Shown here: positions 25,781 through 35,319 of the stretch, piece by piece
Numbering within the stretch: position 1 is the first letter of the stretch
How the letters are laid out: each line of letters starts with the position of its first letter
DNA from: Niastella yeongjuensis
GTDB lineage: Bacteria; Bacteroidota; Bacteroidia; Chitinophagales; Chitinophagaceae
Assembly: GCF_900110245.1 (NCBI RefSeq)
Contig: NZ_FOCZ01000010.1
Coordinates: 1-64,000, forward strand
Length of the DNA stretch: 64,000 nt
Direction of reading: 5' to 3'
Translations under genes and position numbers: made by a program
Notes under the pieces: model-generated
The model's database searches: none
Told to the model about the DNA's origin: nothing
The model's input: only the letters and a program-made list of their open reading frames with translations

Positions 25781-27754
25781 ATGCACAAGATTGTATTACT
25801 ATTTATTTTTTGTACCCTGCTTGGGCATGTGTATGCCCAGGACGCCGGCACTTACAGCAACCCGTTGAATGTGCAGTTTGGCGATCCTTATATCTTACGC
25901 ACAACTTCCGGCAACTATTATATGTATGGAACCGGCAACGGCGCCGACAATGGTTTTGTGGCTTATTCATCAACCGATTTAATAAACTGGAAGCGGGAAG
26001 GCCAGGTATATTATGGGAATAATAAAAACGGCTGGGGTGAAAATTCTTACTGGGCGCCCGAAGTGTATGAACGAAACGGAAAGTATTACCTGTTTTACAG
26101 CGCACAGTGGAAAGTGAATCCCGGCAAAGAACTGGAGAATTTTAAAATCGGTGTGGCCGTGGCTGATAATCCAACCGGGCCATTTGTTGATCTGCAGGAT
26201 AAACCGGTTTTTGATCCCGGTTATCCGATCATAGATGCCAATGTGCTCTTTGCAGATAATGGAAAAACTTATTTGTATTATTCCAGGTGTTGCTACAAAC
26301 ATGCTGTTGCAAGCGAAGTGGCCACCTGGGCCCGGGATAAAGGCTGGTTTAATGAAGTGGAAGAAAGCTGGGTGTATGGCGTGGAAATGAAACCAGACTT
26401 TAGCGGGGTTATCGGCGAACCGGTTTTGTTATTGCGCCCGCCGGTAAAAATGAACGATCCCCAGGCTGCCTGGGAAAGCCAGTCGGTTCTATCGAAAGAG
26501 GTAAACCGCCGCTGGACGGAAGGTTCCTGCATCTTCAAAAAAGACGATACTTATTACATCATGTACTCGGCCAATTATTTCGGTGGGAAAAATTATGCGG
26601 TCGGCTATGCTACGTCAAAGAGTCCGCTGGGGCCATTTACAAAAGCGGCCAATAACCCGGTACTGCAAAAGAATACAGCCACAGGTGGCATTGTTACCGG
26701 CACCGGCCATAACAGTGTTACTTATGCCCCGGATGGCAAAACCATGTTGTGCGTATACCATGGCCGCACCAGTAAAACCGGCGATGAACGGGTAGTGTTT
26801 ATAGATAAAATGAAAGTAAAGGATGGGGTATTATCTGTAGAAGGACCAACCACCGGAAAACAACAGCTGGCCGCCACAAACAATCCGTTGCTGGCAGACC
26901 CCACCCTGTTTTTTAATGAGGGCAAATACTATTTATACGGAACAGTGGGAAAGAATTCGGACAGCGGTTTTAAAGCCTATAGTTCTATTGATAAAATTAC
27001 CTGGAAAGATGAAGGGTATGTATTGCGCAAAGGCGAAAGTTATGGAAGCAAAGGTTTTTGGGCGCCGCAGCTCTTTACTTATCAGGGAAAATTTTACATG
27101 GCCTACACTGCCAATGAGCACATTGGAATAGCCAGCGCCAACAGTCCACTGGGACCGTTTACGCAAAAAGAACAAAAGCCGTTGGCAGCGCCGGTACGAA
27201 TGATAGATCCCTATGTGTATTTTGATACATCGGGAAAGATCTATTTATACCATGTACGATTACAGGAGGGCAATCGCATTTTTGTAGCGGAACTGTCAAA
27301 AGACCTGTCAGCTATCGATACCACTACGGTGCAGGAATGTATCAGCGCCTCGCAGCCCTGGGAAGACACACAAAACGTGCGGTGGAAAGTGACCGAAGGT
27401 CCTACCGTTTTACGGCACGATGGATTGTATTATATGATCTATTCTGCCAATGATTTTCGCAATCCCGACTATGCCATAGGTTTTGCAACGGCTGCCAGTG
27501 CTGCAGGTCCCTGGACCAAAAGCAGCACCAGTCCTATCATTTCCCGCAAGAATATCGGCATAAATGGTACGGGGCATGGCGATGTGCTGATGGATAAAAA
27601 CGGTCAGCTCTTCTATGTGTTTCATGTGCATTCATCTGATACCCAGGTGGCGCCAAGAAGAACGGCCATTGTAGAACTTCAATTTAAAAAAGATAAAAAG
27701 AAAGCAGCAGAATTGGTTGCGCTGCCTCAAACTTTCCGGCTTTTGAACGAATAA
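25781..27754 (+). CDS. Tandem GH43-GH43 glycosidase
   Basis: The 657-residue exported protein (signal MHKIVLLFIFCTLLGHVYAQ) consists of two complete GH43 propellers. Domain 1 (about 25-350) has FGDPYILRTTSGNYYMYGTG, YPIIDANVLFADNGKTYLYY and WTEGSCIFKKDDTYYIMYSA. Domain 2 (about 365-650) has LADPTLFFNEGKYYLYGTVG, RMIDPYVYFDTSGKIYLYHV and VTEGPTVLRHDGLYYMIYSA. Both keep the Asp, Asp, Glu positions, so both may be active. Total length is about twice a single GH43. It is the last gene before a strong terminator that separates the enzyme operon from SusC/SusD. Confidence 0.9.
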   Translation: MHKIVLLFIFCTLLGHVYAQDAGTYSNPLNVQFGDPYILRTTSGNYYMYGTGNGADNGFVAYSSTDLINWKREGQVYYGNNKNGWGENSYWAPEVYERNGKYYLFYSAQWKVNPGKELENFKIGVAVADNPTGPFVDLQDKPVFDPGYPIIDANVLFADNGKTYLYYSRCCYKHAVASEVATWARDKGWFNEVEESWVYGVEMKPDFSGVIGEPVLLLRPPVKMNDPQAAWESQSVLSKEVNRRWTEGSCIFKKDDTYYIMYSANYFGGKNYAVGYATSKSPLGPFTKAANNPVLQKNTATGGIVTGTGHNSVTYAPDGKTMLCVYHGRTSKTGDERVVFIDKMKVKDGVLSVEGPTTGKQQLAATNNPLLADPTLFFNEGKYYLYGTVGKNSDSGFKAYSSIDKITWKDEGYVLRKGESYGSKGFWAPQLFTYQGKFYMAYTANEHIGIASANSPLGPFTQKEQKPLAAPVRMIDPYVYFDTSGKIYLYHVRLQEGNRIFVAELSKDLSAIDTTTVQECISASQPWEDTQNVRWKVTEGPTVLRHDGLYYMIYSANDFRNPDYAIGFATAASAAGPWTKSSTSPIISRKNIGINGTGHGDVLMDKNGQLFYVFHVHSSDTQVAPRRTAIVELQFKKDKKKAAELVALPQTFRLLNE

Positions 27755-27789
27755 GGAACATTTTGGAATGAATCGACAAGAAATTGAAC

Positions 27790-27818
27790 AGAACATCCGA
27801 TGGATGTTCTTTTTTTTT
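27790..27818 (+). terminator. Strong intrinsic terminator
   Basis: AGAACATCC pairs perfectly with GGATGTTCT around GAT, followed by eight or more Ts. It ends the GH43/GH105 operon, so the SusC/SusD genes need their own promoter within the next 60 bp or depend on read-through. Confidence 0.92.
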
Positions 27819-27877
27819 ACAGTAACGAAATTGGAAGCGTTCAAACGATTGCATTCAAACCAAAACGATTGACCATC

Positions 27878-30800
27878 ATGGAAAAACATTTAAAAATAAT
27901 CAGGCGGAGTTATGCCTTTTTATTGCCGCGCAGAGGTGTATTCTTTCTGCCTTCTGCCCTCTGCCTTCTGCCCTTTTTTCTGCTGCTTTCTTTCAATGGC
28001 TTTACGCAGGATAAAACTGTAACTGGAACAATTACCGACTCACTGGGTAACGGATTGCCGGATGTTACTGTTGCCGTAAAGGGCACAGGTACGAGTGTAA
28101 AGACCGATGCGAAAGGTGCCTTTAGTATACCGATGGGTAAGGGCACCATTTTAAAGATCACTCACATCAGTTATGTTGGCCAGGAAGTGAAAGTAACTGG
28201 CAACGCCTCCCTAAGCATTACTTTAGAACCTGCCGCTTCCACTTACGACGACGTAGTGGTGGTGGGTTACGGTACCATGAAGAAGAAGGACCTTACGGGG
28301 TCCATTGTTCAGGTGCGTCCTGACAGATTAGCCAACGAAAATCCAAAGACGGTTCAGGATATCCTGCGTGGTACGCCTGGTTTGCGAGTGGGATATGACC
28401 CTTCTGCAAAAGGCGGCGGTAACCTGGAGGTGCGTGGCCGTCGTTCCGTGTATGATGCCGGCGGGCACAACAACCCGTTGATCGTATTAGACGGGATGAT
28501 CTTTTATGGAGAATTGTCTGAGATCAATCCTGATGATATAGAACAGATCGATATCCTGAAGGATGCCTCGGCTGCGGCAGTGTACGGAGCAAAAGCCGCC
28601 AGCGGCGTAATTCTTATTGCTACGAAGAAAGGCAAACCAGGCAAACCTGTTATTAACACCACTATGAATGTGGGCGCTACAGAAGTATCCACCTACCGGA
28701 AAAGATTCACGCCCGAAGCTTACCTGCAACACCGGCAGGACTGGTATACAAAGAACACTTATGGCGTAAATGCGCAAACCGGTGCATATGAAGCGTATCA
28801 GACAGGAGTGTTTGCCAGTAAGCCCGGCTATTTTATGCAACCAGATCAGCTGCCCGACAACGTTTCCATTGACCAATGGCGGGGTTATACCACCAACCAG
28901 GCAAACGAATCTGATAGAAGCATTTGGGCCAAGCGATTAGGTTTCACCGGTAATGCCCTGCAGAATTTACTGGATGGAAAAACAGTGGACTGGGCCGATC
29001 ACACGTTGCGAACTGGTTATAATACTGACTTTAATGCCAGCGTAAGCGGTGCAGGCGACAGGATGAACTATTATTTCTCCATGGGATATTTGAAGAACCA
29101 GGGTGGCATAGCCAGCGATAATTACCGGGCTGTACGTTCCAATTTGAAAGTAGATGCCAGGGTGACCAAATGGTTTGAATTGGGTGCTAATATAAATTTT
29201 CAGGACCGCTCTGATGGTAATCTGGATATTGATACGAGCCAGATGATGCGGAACAGTCCGTTTGCAGATTATGATGATGGGGCTGGAAATCCTGTGCAGT
29301 ATCCGTTGAGTTCCGAATACAGCCAGCGAGGGTACAATTACGATTTTCAGAAAAAATACCTTGAACTCGAAAAAGGGTATACGGTGCTGAATACAATTTT
29401 GAATGGAAAAATAAAACTGCCTTTCAATATTACTTACTCTTTCAATGCTGCGCCCCGCTACCAGTTTTTTGAGGACCGCTATTTTATGTCTGCAGAATTG
29501 CCGGGCTCCGATCCCAAAACCCGGGGAACCAATCGCGAACAGAACAAACGCTTCGACTGGTCGCTTAACAATACCATTACCTGGGACCAGAAGTTCGGTA
29601 AAGACCATCACTTCATAGTGACACTGGTACAGGAAGCGGAGGACCGTAAATACTGGCAGGATAAGATCCAGGCGCGTAATATTCTGCCCTCAGATGCATT
29701 AGGGTTCCATAATACAAAGAATGGAAGTAAGGAGAACAGCACTTATTCAAGCTCTGATTCGCACCAGTCGGCAGACGCCCTGCTGGGACGCCTGTTCTAT
29801 TCTTATGACAACCGGTATATGATCACCACCTCTATCCGCAGGGATGGGTACTCCGCATTCGGAAGTTCCAATCCGTATGCGGTATTTCCCTCGCTGGCAT
29901 TGGCCTGGACGTTTACCAATGAAAAATTCTTCAGATGGAATGATGTGATGAGTAATGGTAAGCTGCGTCTTTCCTACGGTAAAAACGGGAACCGGTCGCT
30001 GGAAGACCCTTATGTGGCGTTGTCGAATCTTTCTGAAGGAGCAGGTAGAATGCAGGGGTATTTGAATTCGGCCGGCCAGTTGCTTTTATACCGGTATTTA
30101 TATGCAGACCGGTTGGCCAATCCACATTTGCAATGGGAGAAAACTACAGCCTGGAACGTAGGGCTCGATTTTGGTTTCCTCAACGATCGCATAACCGGTT
30201 CTATAGAATATTACACCATGCAAACGCATGACATGATCATGGTGCAGAAGATCCCGGATTTTACCGGATTCCCGTCCATTACCACTAACCTGGGACAGGT
30301 TAACAACAATGGGGTAGAACTGGCTTTGAATACCGTTAATATTCGCAATAAAAACTTTCAATGGAATACCACCTTCGGGTTATCGTATAATAGAAACAGG
30401 ATCGTGCATTTATACTATGACCAGGAAAATGTAATGGATGCAAACGGGAATGTGATAGGATCTAAAGAAAGAGACGATATCAACAACAGGTGGTTTATAG
30501 GAAAATCCATCGGCGCCATCTGGGATTACCGGGTTACCGGCATCTGGCAGGCTAATGAAGCTGCGGAAGCGAAAGAATATGGCCAGGCACCCGGCGATCC
30601 AAAAGTGGCGAATAACTACACTGGCGATGATGTGAAAAATGCAGATGGAACCGTAACCCATGTCTATAATGACAAAGACAAGGAGTTCCTGGGTGAAACT
30701 TCTCCGCCCTGGCATTGGTCGTTACGCAATGAGTTTACCTTATGGAATAACCTGAGTGTCTCTTTCAACGTTTACTCCTACCTGGGGCATAAAAGTTTGC

Positions 30801-31174
30801 TCGACGAGTATTTAAATACGGATGATGACGGTGGACGCATGACTTATGCTTTGCAGAACGTTCCGGCAAAAGAATACTGGACACCTGAACATCCCACCAA
30901 CAAGTACGGGCGTATAGAAGCTAAAGGTCCTACAGGCGCACAAGGTGCGCAGATGTTGTATAATCGTTCTTTTGTTCGCCTCGACAATTTTTCAGTAGGC
31001 TATACCCTGCCAAAAGCATGGACTTCTAGGATTACCTTAAACAAGGTAAAAGTATTTGGCACGGTGCGCAATGTGCGTGCGTGGCACGCGAAAGACTGGA
31101 CATACGGGGATCCTGAAACAGATAACAATTGGGCAACACGGGTATATAACCTGGGACTGAATTTAATTTTCTAA
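27878..31174 (+). CDS. SusC-like TonB-dependent transporter
   Basis: The 1098-residue outer-membrane importer has a signal segment (residues 1-48), a carboxypeptidase-D-like domain (VTGTITDSLGNGLPDVTVAVKG, FSIPMGKGTILKITHISYVGQ), the plug (VVVVGYGTMKKKDLTGSIVQ, LEVRGRRSVYDAGGHNNPL, VLDGMIFYGELSEINPDDIE, ILKDASAAAVYGAKAASGVI) and the beta-barrel ending in NNWATRVYNLGLNLIF. It lacks an STN domain, consistent with control by the divergent two-component pair rather than by sigma/FecR. The signal region PRRGVFFLPSALCLLPFFLLL is encoded by a heptamer-repeat element also found at 54224-54273. ATG 27878 is preferred over an in-frame start at 27800 that overlaps the terminator. Confidence 0.95.
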   Translation: MEKHLKIIRRSYAFLLPRRGVFFLPSALCLLPFFLLLSFNGFTQDKTVTGTITDSLGNGLPDVTVAVKGTGTSVKTDAKGAFSIPMGKGTILKITHISYVGQEVKVTGNASLSITLEPAASTYDDVVVVGYGTMKKKDLTGSIVQVRPDRLANENPKTVQDILRGTPGLRVGYDPSAKGGGNLEVRGRRSVYDAGGHNNPLIVLDGMIFYGELSEINPDDIEQIDILKDASAAAVYGAKAASGVILIATKKGKPGKPVINTTMNVGATEVSTYRKRFTPEAYLQHRQDWYTKNTYGVNAQTGAYEAYQTGVFASKPGYFMQPDQLPDNVSIDQWRGYTTNQANESDRSIWAKRLGFTGNALQNLLDGKTVDWADHTLRTGYNTDFNASVSGAGDRMNYYFSMGYLKNQGGIASDNYRAVRSNLKVDARVTKWFELGANINFQDRSDGNLDIDTSQMMRNSPFADYDDGAGNPVQYPLSSEYSQRGYNYDFQKKYLELEKGYTVLNTILNGKIKLPFNITYSFNAAPRYQFFEDRYFMSAELPGSDPKTRGTNREQNKRFDWSLNNTITWDQKFGKDHHFIVTLVQEAEDRKYWQDKIQARNILPSDALGFHNTKNGSKENSTYSSSDSHQSADALLGRLFYSYDNRYMITTSIRRDGYSAFGSSNPYAVFPSLALAWTFTNEKFFRWNDVMSNGKLRLSYGKNGNRSLEDPYVALSNLSEGAGRMQGYLNSAGQLLLYRYLYADRLANPHLQWEKTTAWNVGLDFGFLNDRITGSIEYYTMQTHDMIMVQKIPDFTGFPSITTNLGQVNNNGVELALNTVNIRNKNFQWNTTFGLSYNRNRIVHLYYDQENVMDANGNVIGSKERDDINNRWFIGKSIGAIWDYRVTGIWQANEAAEAKEYGQAPGDPKVANNYTGDDVKNADGTVTHVYNDKDKEFLGETSPPWHWSLRNEFTLWNNLSVSFNVYSYLGHKSLLDEYLNTDDDGGRMTYALQNVPAKEYWTPEHPTNKYGRIEAKGPTGAQGAQMLYNRSFVRLDNFSVGYTLPKAWTSRITLNKVKVFGTVRNVRAWHAKDWTYGDPETDNNWATRVYNLGLNLIF
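27925..27973 (+). repeat. Heptamer repeat element inside the SusC signal sequence
   Basis: Four heptamers TTCTGCC, TTCTGCC, CTCTGCC, TTCTGCC occupy 27945-27972, preceded by a CCGCG...GGTGTATT segment. The same element, with the same order of variants and only a few differences, lies between genes at 54224-54273. Confidence 0.85.
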
Positions 31175-31192
31175 CCTATTAGCGAGAAAGAT

Positions 31193-33205
31193 ATGCAACC
31201 AAAAAATAAAAAGATAAATCGGGTATTTTGTTGTGTGACCTTATTTATTGCCGCTACAATATGTGTAAGCAGTTGCTCCAAGGAGTTTTTAAAACCTGAT
31301 CCCCTGTCCTTTTACGAACCTGCCACTACGTTCAATACTGAAAATGGACTAATGTCGGCTATGGCTTTGTGCGACCGGCACCTGAAAGCGTACTGGGCTA
31401 CCGATAATAACGAAATGCTTACGCTGGGTACGGAATATATTTTTTCAGAACTGATGGTAGCCAGTGCTACCGATAAACGCAGCATGTTGTGCGATGTAGC
31501 CAATACGCTCACTCCTACCAGCGATAATTCCACGCTTCAGAATCTCGACAGAACAAACAGCATCTGGTATTTGTGGACCGAGACCTATAAGGCGATCATG
31601 TACGCCAATACTATTATAAAGTATGTGGATGGTGTTGAAACGCTTGACCAGCCAACTAAAAACATGTACAAGGGCCGGGCCTATTTTCATCGGGCCTTTC
31701 GTTATATGGCCCTGGTTTTCGAATACGGTGATGTACCGCTTGTGACAACGATTGTGGAAGGACCTAAACAAAATTACCGTTGCACAAAGAAGGATGCCAT
31801 TCTGCAAATGATCACGAAGGATATGGAACTGGCGGTTCAATGGGTGCCCGAGCAAAAAGATATGGCCACCACCGGATTGATAAACAAAGGCGCCTGCCGG
31901 ATGTTGCTGGCCAAATGTTACCTGGCCATAGGCGAGTATGCCAAAGCAAAGGAACAAACTGATATCCTGATCAACCAGTCGGGTTATTCATTGATGCAAA
32001 ACACCTTTGGCACTTTTAACGATGGGGGCGAACCGCAAACCTGGCCTATTACCCGGAATGTGATCTGGGACCTGCACCGCCCGGAAAATAAACTCATTGC
32101 CGCCAACCGCGAAGTGATTATGGGTATGCCAAACAGGGGTTCAGACCAGGAGTCATTTGTTCAAATGCTTACTATGCGCATTCTGTATCCTTTTGTTTTT
32201 GACACCCGGATCCAGACAAAGGATGGCAAACAGGCCTTGTTGAATATAAGACGTAATGATGCGGCCTATAATCCGAAGTATGATTATATGCGCGCGTTCG
32301 GCCGGGGTATTGCTACTTTCCGCCCCACTAACTTTTCTACCAATGCATTGTGGAGTGTTAACGGCAATATGGATGCGGGCGACCTGCGTCATAATTCCCA
32401 GGTAGGCAATTGGATCCGCATGGAAGATTACAAGGTTAACAACAAAGCGTCCAAAGAATTTGGTAACCCGATCACCTTATACAATACCAATGGCGCCCTG
32501 TTGTGCAGTGATACCATTCGCCGCTGGTTTGATGTGCCCCATTATAAATTCTTTTTGGATGATCCCGTAAACGAAGCCAATATCTCCGGTTCAGATGGAC
32601 TTAGAGGCGCTACCAATGGCGGTATTGCAGACTGGTATCTCTATCGGCTGGCAGAAGCCTACCTGTTGCGGGCCGAAGCTAAATATTATATAAATCCGGC
32701 CGATGCAACTATTAAAGATGATCTGAATGCCATAAGACAAAGAGCCAAATGCACGGAGCTTTATCAGGGCACTGTTACTATTGGCGATATTATGAATGAA
32801 CGCGCCCGTGAATTGTATTGGGAAGAATGGCGTAATGTAGAACTGAAACGCGTATCACTGTGTTTGGCCCGTAGTGGCAAACCAGATGAATGGGGCAATG
32901 TGTATAACCTGGAAGATTATGACAAACAAGCCGGCACAGGCCCTACAGGTGGCAGCTATTGGTACCAGCGTATCAATCATTATAGCCTGTATAACAAAGG
33001 GACTATACAGATCAACAGCACCGGTATCAGCAACCCCAACTATACCATGGATAAAAAGAATATGTACTGGCCGATTCCCTATGTGGCCATTACCGCAAAT
33101 AACAAAGGCCAGTTGAGTCAAAATTATGGCTATGATGGCTTCGATCCCGGTACCCCTAAATGGGACAATTGGGAAGATGCCGTAGCAGATGAAAGTAAGA
33201 ACTAG
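31193..33205 (+). CDS. SusD-like glycan-binding lipoprotein
   Basis: The 670-residue surface lipoprotein (signal ending AATICVSSCSKEF) partners with the SusC encoded 18 bp upstream. It has SusD motifs: FYEPATTFNTENGLMSAM, WYLWTETYKAIMYANTIIKY, GRAYFHRAFRYMALVFEYGDVPLV, KGACRMLLAKCYLAIGEYAKAKEQ, DWYLYRLAEAYLLRAEAKYY, DLNAIRQRAKCT, IMNERARELYWEEWRNVELKRVSL and a C-terminal MYWPIPYVAITANNKGQLSQNYGY. It is longer than the usual 480-580 residues, mainly through inserts in the central binding region, which may reflect a large or branched ligand. Confidence 0.94.
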   Translation: MQPKNKKINRVFCCVTLFIAATICVSSCSKEFLKPDPLSFYEPATTFNTENGLMSAMALCDRHLKAYWATDNNEMLTLGTEYIFSELMVASATDKRSMLCDVANTLTPTSDNSTLQNLDRTNSIWYLWTETYKAIMYANTIIKYVDGVETLDQPTKNMYKGRAYFHRAFRYMALVFEYGDVPLVTTIVEGPKQNYRCTKKDAILQMITKDMELAVQWVPEQKDMATTGLINKGACRMLLAKCYLAIGEYAKAKEQTDILINQSGYSLMQNTFGTFNDGGEPQTWPITRNVIWDLHRPENKLIAANREVIMGMPNRGSDQESFVQMLTMRILYPFVFDTRIQTKDGKQALLNIRRNDAAYNPKYDYMRAFGRGIATFRPTNFSTNALWSVNGNMDAGDLRHNSQVGNWIRMEDYKVNNKASKEFGNPITLYNTNGALLCSDTIRRWFDVPHYKFFLDDPVNEANISGSDGLRGATNGGIADWYLYRLAEAYLLRAEAKYYINPADATIKDDLNAIRQRAKCTELYQGTVTIGDIMNERARELYWEEWRNVELKRVSLCLARSGKPDEWGNVYNLEDYDKQAGTGPTGGSYWYQRINHYSLYNKGTIQINSTGISNPNYTMDKKNMYWPIPYVAITANNKGQLSQNYGYDGFDPGTPKWDNWEDAVADESKN

Positions 33206-33224
33206 TCAGTCCACCCCAACAGAC

Positions 33225-33262
33225 AAAAAGGCCTTTCCCGATTCTTCGGGGTGGGCTTTTTT
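33225..33262 (+). terminator. Intrinsic terminator after SusD
   Basis: AAAAAGGCC...CCCG pairs with CGGG...GGGC and ends in TTTTTT. It closes the SusC/SusD transcript ahead of the convergent DUF502 gene. Confidence 0.85.
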
Positions 33263-33287
33263 GTTGCCGTTAAGTTTGTCAAACGGG

Positions 33288-33911
33288 TTATACAATGACG
33301 ATCCCTTTACCAAATTGCTTTAAACAGGCATTAAGTGTTTGCGAATCCATGCTCAGTTTGCGGTAACAATCTTTGGGAATAATGGCTACCTGTCCGGTTT
33401 CAAAGGTGGGAGCGGCAGGAAAAAATACAATGGTATCACCGTTGTCGGCTATGTCTATCAGGTAGGCTGGTTTCCAGCATTCCTGGTCTTGAACCAGGCA
33501 GGTTTCAAAAACAGCTGCTTTTTCTACTGGTACTTCGCCGATCTTTTTCTGCGCTTCTTTTTTCAGGTCTGTATAGCCCGGAATAAAAATGGTCAGTTTT
33601 TGATCGATCCGGTCACTCATTTTTTTGAAAAAAGTAAGCCTCACCAAAAAGCCGGCAACCAAACAGAGCAGCAATAATAACACCAGTGCCACCAGCACAT
33701 TTCCTCCGGGGCCAATCAATGCATTTATAAATAACAGCTTTGATACCTTTGCGGCTACGGTGATTATCTTGTCCCAGAATTTATTGATCAATGCCACCGC
33801 AACAAGCACCGGCATCAAAAAAATAAAACCGGTAATGATATGACGGCGGATAACTCTGTATATTCTTCTCATCTCTATTTCATTAAAACAGCTATCAACA
33901 AATTTGGCCAT
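33288..33911 (-). CDS. DUF502 family membrane protein
   Basis: The 207-residue protein has two membrane helices (HIITGFIFLMPVLVAVALINKFW and VLVALVLLLLLCLVAGFLVRL) followed by a soluble beta-rich domain with the family blocks FIPGYTDLKKEAQKKIG, VFETCLVQDQECWKPAYLID, TIVFFPAAPTFETGQVAIIPKD and LKQFGKG. The function of DUF502 is unknown. A second start 13 codons in (MRRIYRVIRR, 33872) would give the more usual N-terminus with basic residues just before the first helix. Confidence 0.85.
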   Translation of the reverse strand: MAKFVDSCFNEIEMRRIYRVIRRHIITGFIFLMPVLVAVALINKFWDKIITVAAKVSKLLFINALIGPGGNVLVALVLLLLLCLVAGFLVRLTFFKKMSDRIDQKLTIFIPGYTDLKKEAQKKIGEVPVEKAAVFETCLVQDQECWKPAYLIDIADNGDTIVFFPAAPTFETGQVAIIPKDCYRKLSMDSQTLNACLKQFGKGIVIV

Positions 33912-34003
33912 TTTCGATTTCTTTTTCTGGTAGACAGCTGATTTAACCGTAAAGTATTTTACTTAAAATATGTTTTTAGCTTAAAGCCAGCGGGTAACGA
34001 AAA

Positions 34004-34028
34004 AACGTGTTTTACGGTGAAACACGTT
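34004..34028. promoter_or_regulatory. Perfect 9-bp inverted repeat, possible operator
   Basis: AACGTGTTT at 34004-34012 and AAACACGTT at 34020-34028 are exact inverted copies around TACGGTG. It lies between the divergent DUF502 gene and the exported helical protein gene, and no T run follows, so an operator is more likely than a terminator. Confidence 0.5.
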
Positions 34029-34079
34029 CCGCGCATTTTAATCCGGTAATAATTGAGTTATTTTAATCAAACAGTTGTT

Positions 34080-34571
34080 ATGATGAAACCGCTCTTTCTT
34101 ACCGCGTTTTTTGCCGCTTTTATATTGAGTGGCTATGCCCAGACTTCCGATGTTGAAGCTGAAGCGATCATCAATTTACTGGGCGTTCAAAAAAAGGAGG
34201 CAATTGCCCGGCTTGTTTCTGTTTCTGCAAAAGATTCTGCTGCTTTCTGGAAAATCTATGACGAGTATCAGCAAAAAAATTCACCGGTTGCCAAAAACAG
34301 GTTACAGTTATATGAAGCAACCGCCAACTCATACAGCAAAATGACAGACGGGATGGCTGACTCCCTGGCAAAAAAATACTTTGAAAACCGGATGGCCATG
34401 GAAAAAAGCCTGGAAGAATATTACAAAAAGATAAAGACTGCCACAGATGCTACTACTGCATTCGAGTTTTACCAGGCCGAAGTTTACCTGTTGACATACA
34501 TGCGGGCTCAAATTATGCAAAAGATACCAACGTATGGAGAGTTCAGGGCACAGCTTAAAAAGAATGAATAA
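34080..34571 (+). CDS. Exported helical protein, uncharacterised
   Basis: The product of about 163 residues has a signal peptide (LFLTAFFAAFILSGYAQ) and then an almost wholly alpha-helical mature part rich in Lys, Glu and Ala (VEAEAIINLLGVQKKEAIARLV, FWKIYDEYQQKNSPVAKNRLQLYEAT, MAMEKSLEEYYKKIKTATDA, EVYLLTYMRAQIMQKI). The layout resembles small periplasmic helical-hairpin proteins of the Spy/CpxP kind but no LTxxQ motif is present. It lies 11 bp ahead of the carbonic anhydrase gene and is probably cotranscribed. Confidence 0.7.
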   Translation: MMKPLFLTAFFAAFILSGYAQTSDVEAEAIINLLGVQKKEAIARLVSVSAKDSAAFWKIYDEYQQKNSPVAKNRLQLYEATANSYSKMTDGMADSLAKKYFENRMAMEKSLEEYYKKIKTATDATTAFEFYQAEVYLLTYMRAQIMQKIPTYGEFRAQLKKNE

Positions 34572-34582
34572 AACCAGGTTGT

Positions 34583-35299
34583 ATGCGTAATAGTATCGTC
34601 ATTATCTCCATGTGGTGTGGCATGGCTTGCCAAAGCGGACCGCAAAAACCCATTGGCCTTTCCAGTGATTCCATTCATGTGATAACTTATGCTGCACATC
34701 CCCAGGGAGCAGATGCCATCCTGGCAAAACTAAAAGCGGGGAATGCCAACTTTGTAAGCAGGTTTTCTTTCGTCAACGTTCATTCAGACAGTTCCTATAA
34801 CTACTACGATCAGATTATGCATTCAGGGGATGAACAGCATCCCATAGCTGCTGTGCTTACCTGCATGGATTCGCGGGTCCCTCCTGAAATTATTTTCGAC
34901 CAGGGCATCGGGAACCTGTTTGTTTTACGGGTTGCCGGTAACATTCAGGACGATGATATTCTGGGAAGTATAGAATACGCAGTGGCTGAAAAGGGAGTGA
35001 ATTTAATAGTTGTGATGGGACATACCAACTGCGGAGCTATCGCTGCCGCATTTGGCAACGTTGATACATCGGCCCGGGAATTGTATGAATTGGTTACACA
35101 TGTTAAAAGAGCCATAGTGCCTCATGATAAACCGCCTTACGCTGCTACAGCCAAAAATAATGTGAAGCTTACCATGGATGATATTTTACAACACAGCAGT
35201 ACGGTAAAAAGAAAATATGATGACCACGATCTGCTTTTGGTTGGGGCCATGTACGATGTGAGCAATGGCAAGGTCAACTGGAAGGACGATGGGTGGTAA
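34583..35299 (+). CDS. Beta-class carbonic anhydrase, probable lipoprotein
   Basis: The 238-residue enzyme interconverts CO2 and bicarbonate. Zinc-site motifs are complete: AAVLTCMDSRVPPEIIFDQ (Cys, Asp-Arg dyad) and VVMGHTNCGAIAAAF (His, Cys), with LFVLRVAGNI between. Before the catalytic domain there are about 75 extra residues starting MRNSIVIISMWCGMACQSG, which reads like a short lipoprotein signal with Cys at 16. The enzyme would then act in the periplasm, not the cytoplasm. The short hydrophobic stretch makes the localisation call moderate. It follows the helical exported protein gene closely. Confidence 0.88.
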   Translation: MRNSIVIISMWCGMACQSGPQKPIGLSSDSIHVITYAAHPQGADAILAKLKAGNANFVSRFSFVNVHSDSSYNYYDQIMHSGDEQHPIAAVLTCMDSRVPPEIIFDQGIGNLFVLRVAGNIQDDDILGSIEYAVAEKGVNLIVVMGHTNCGAIAAAFGNVDTSARELYELVTHVKRAIVPHDKPPYAATAKNNVKLTMDDILQHSSTVKRKYDDHDLLLVGAMYDVSNGKVNWKDDGW

Positions 35300-35319
35300 G
35301 CTGCCAATTGGTGGAATGA

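Noticed and set aside
28967-29611. 214-codon minus-strand frame inside the second SusC gene
   Set aside because: Shadow of a strongly supported TonB-dependent transporter gene; composition and content are not protein-like.
34072-34080. ACAGTTGTT-like unit just before a start codon
   Set aside because: Single copy with no 21-bp partner.
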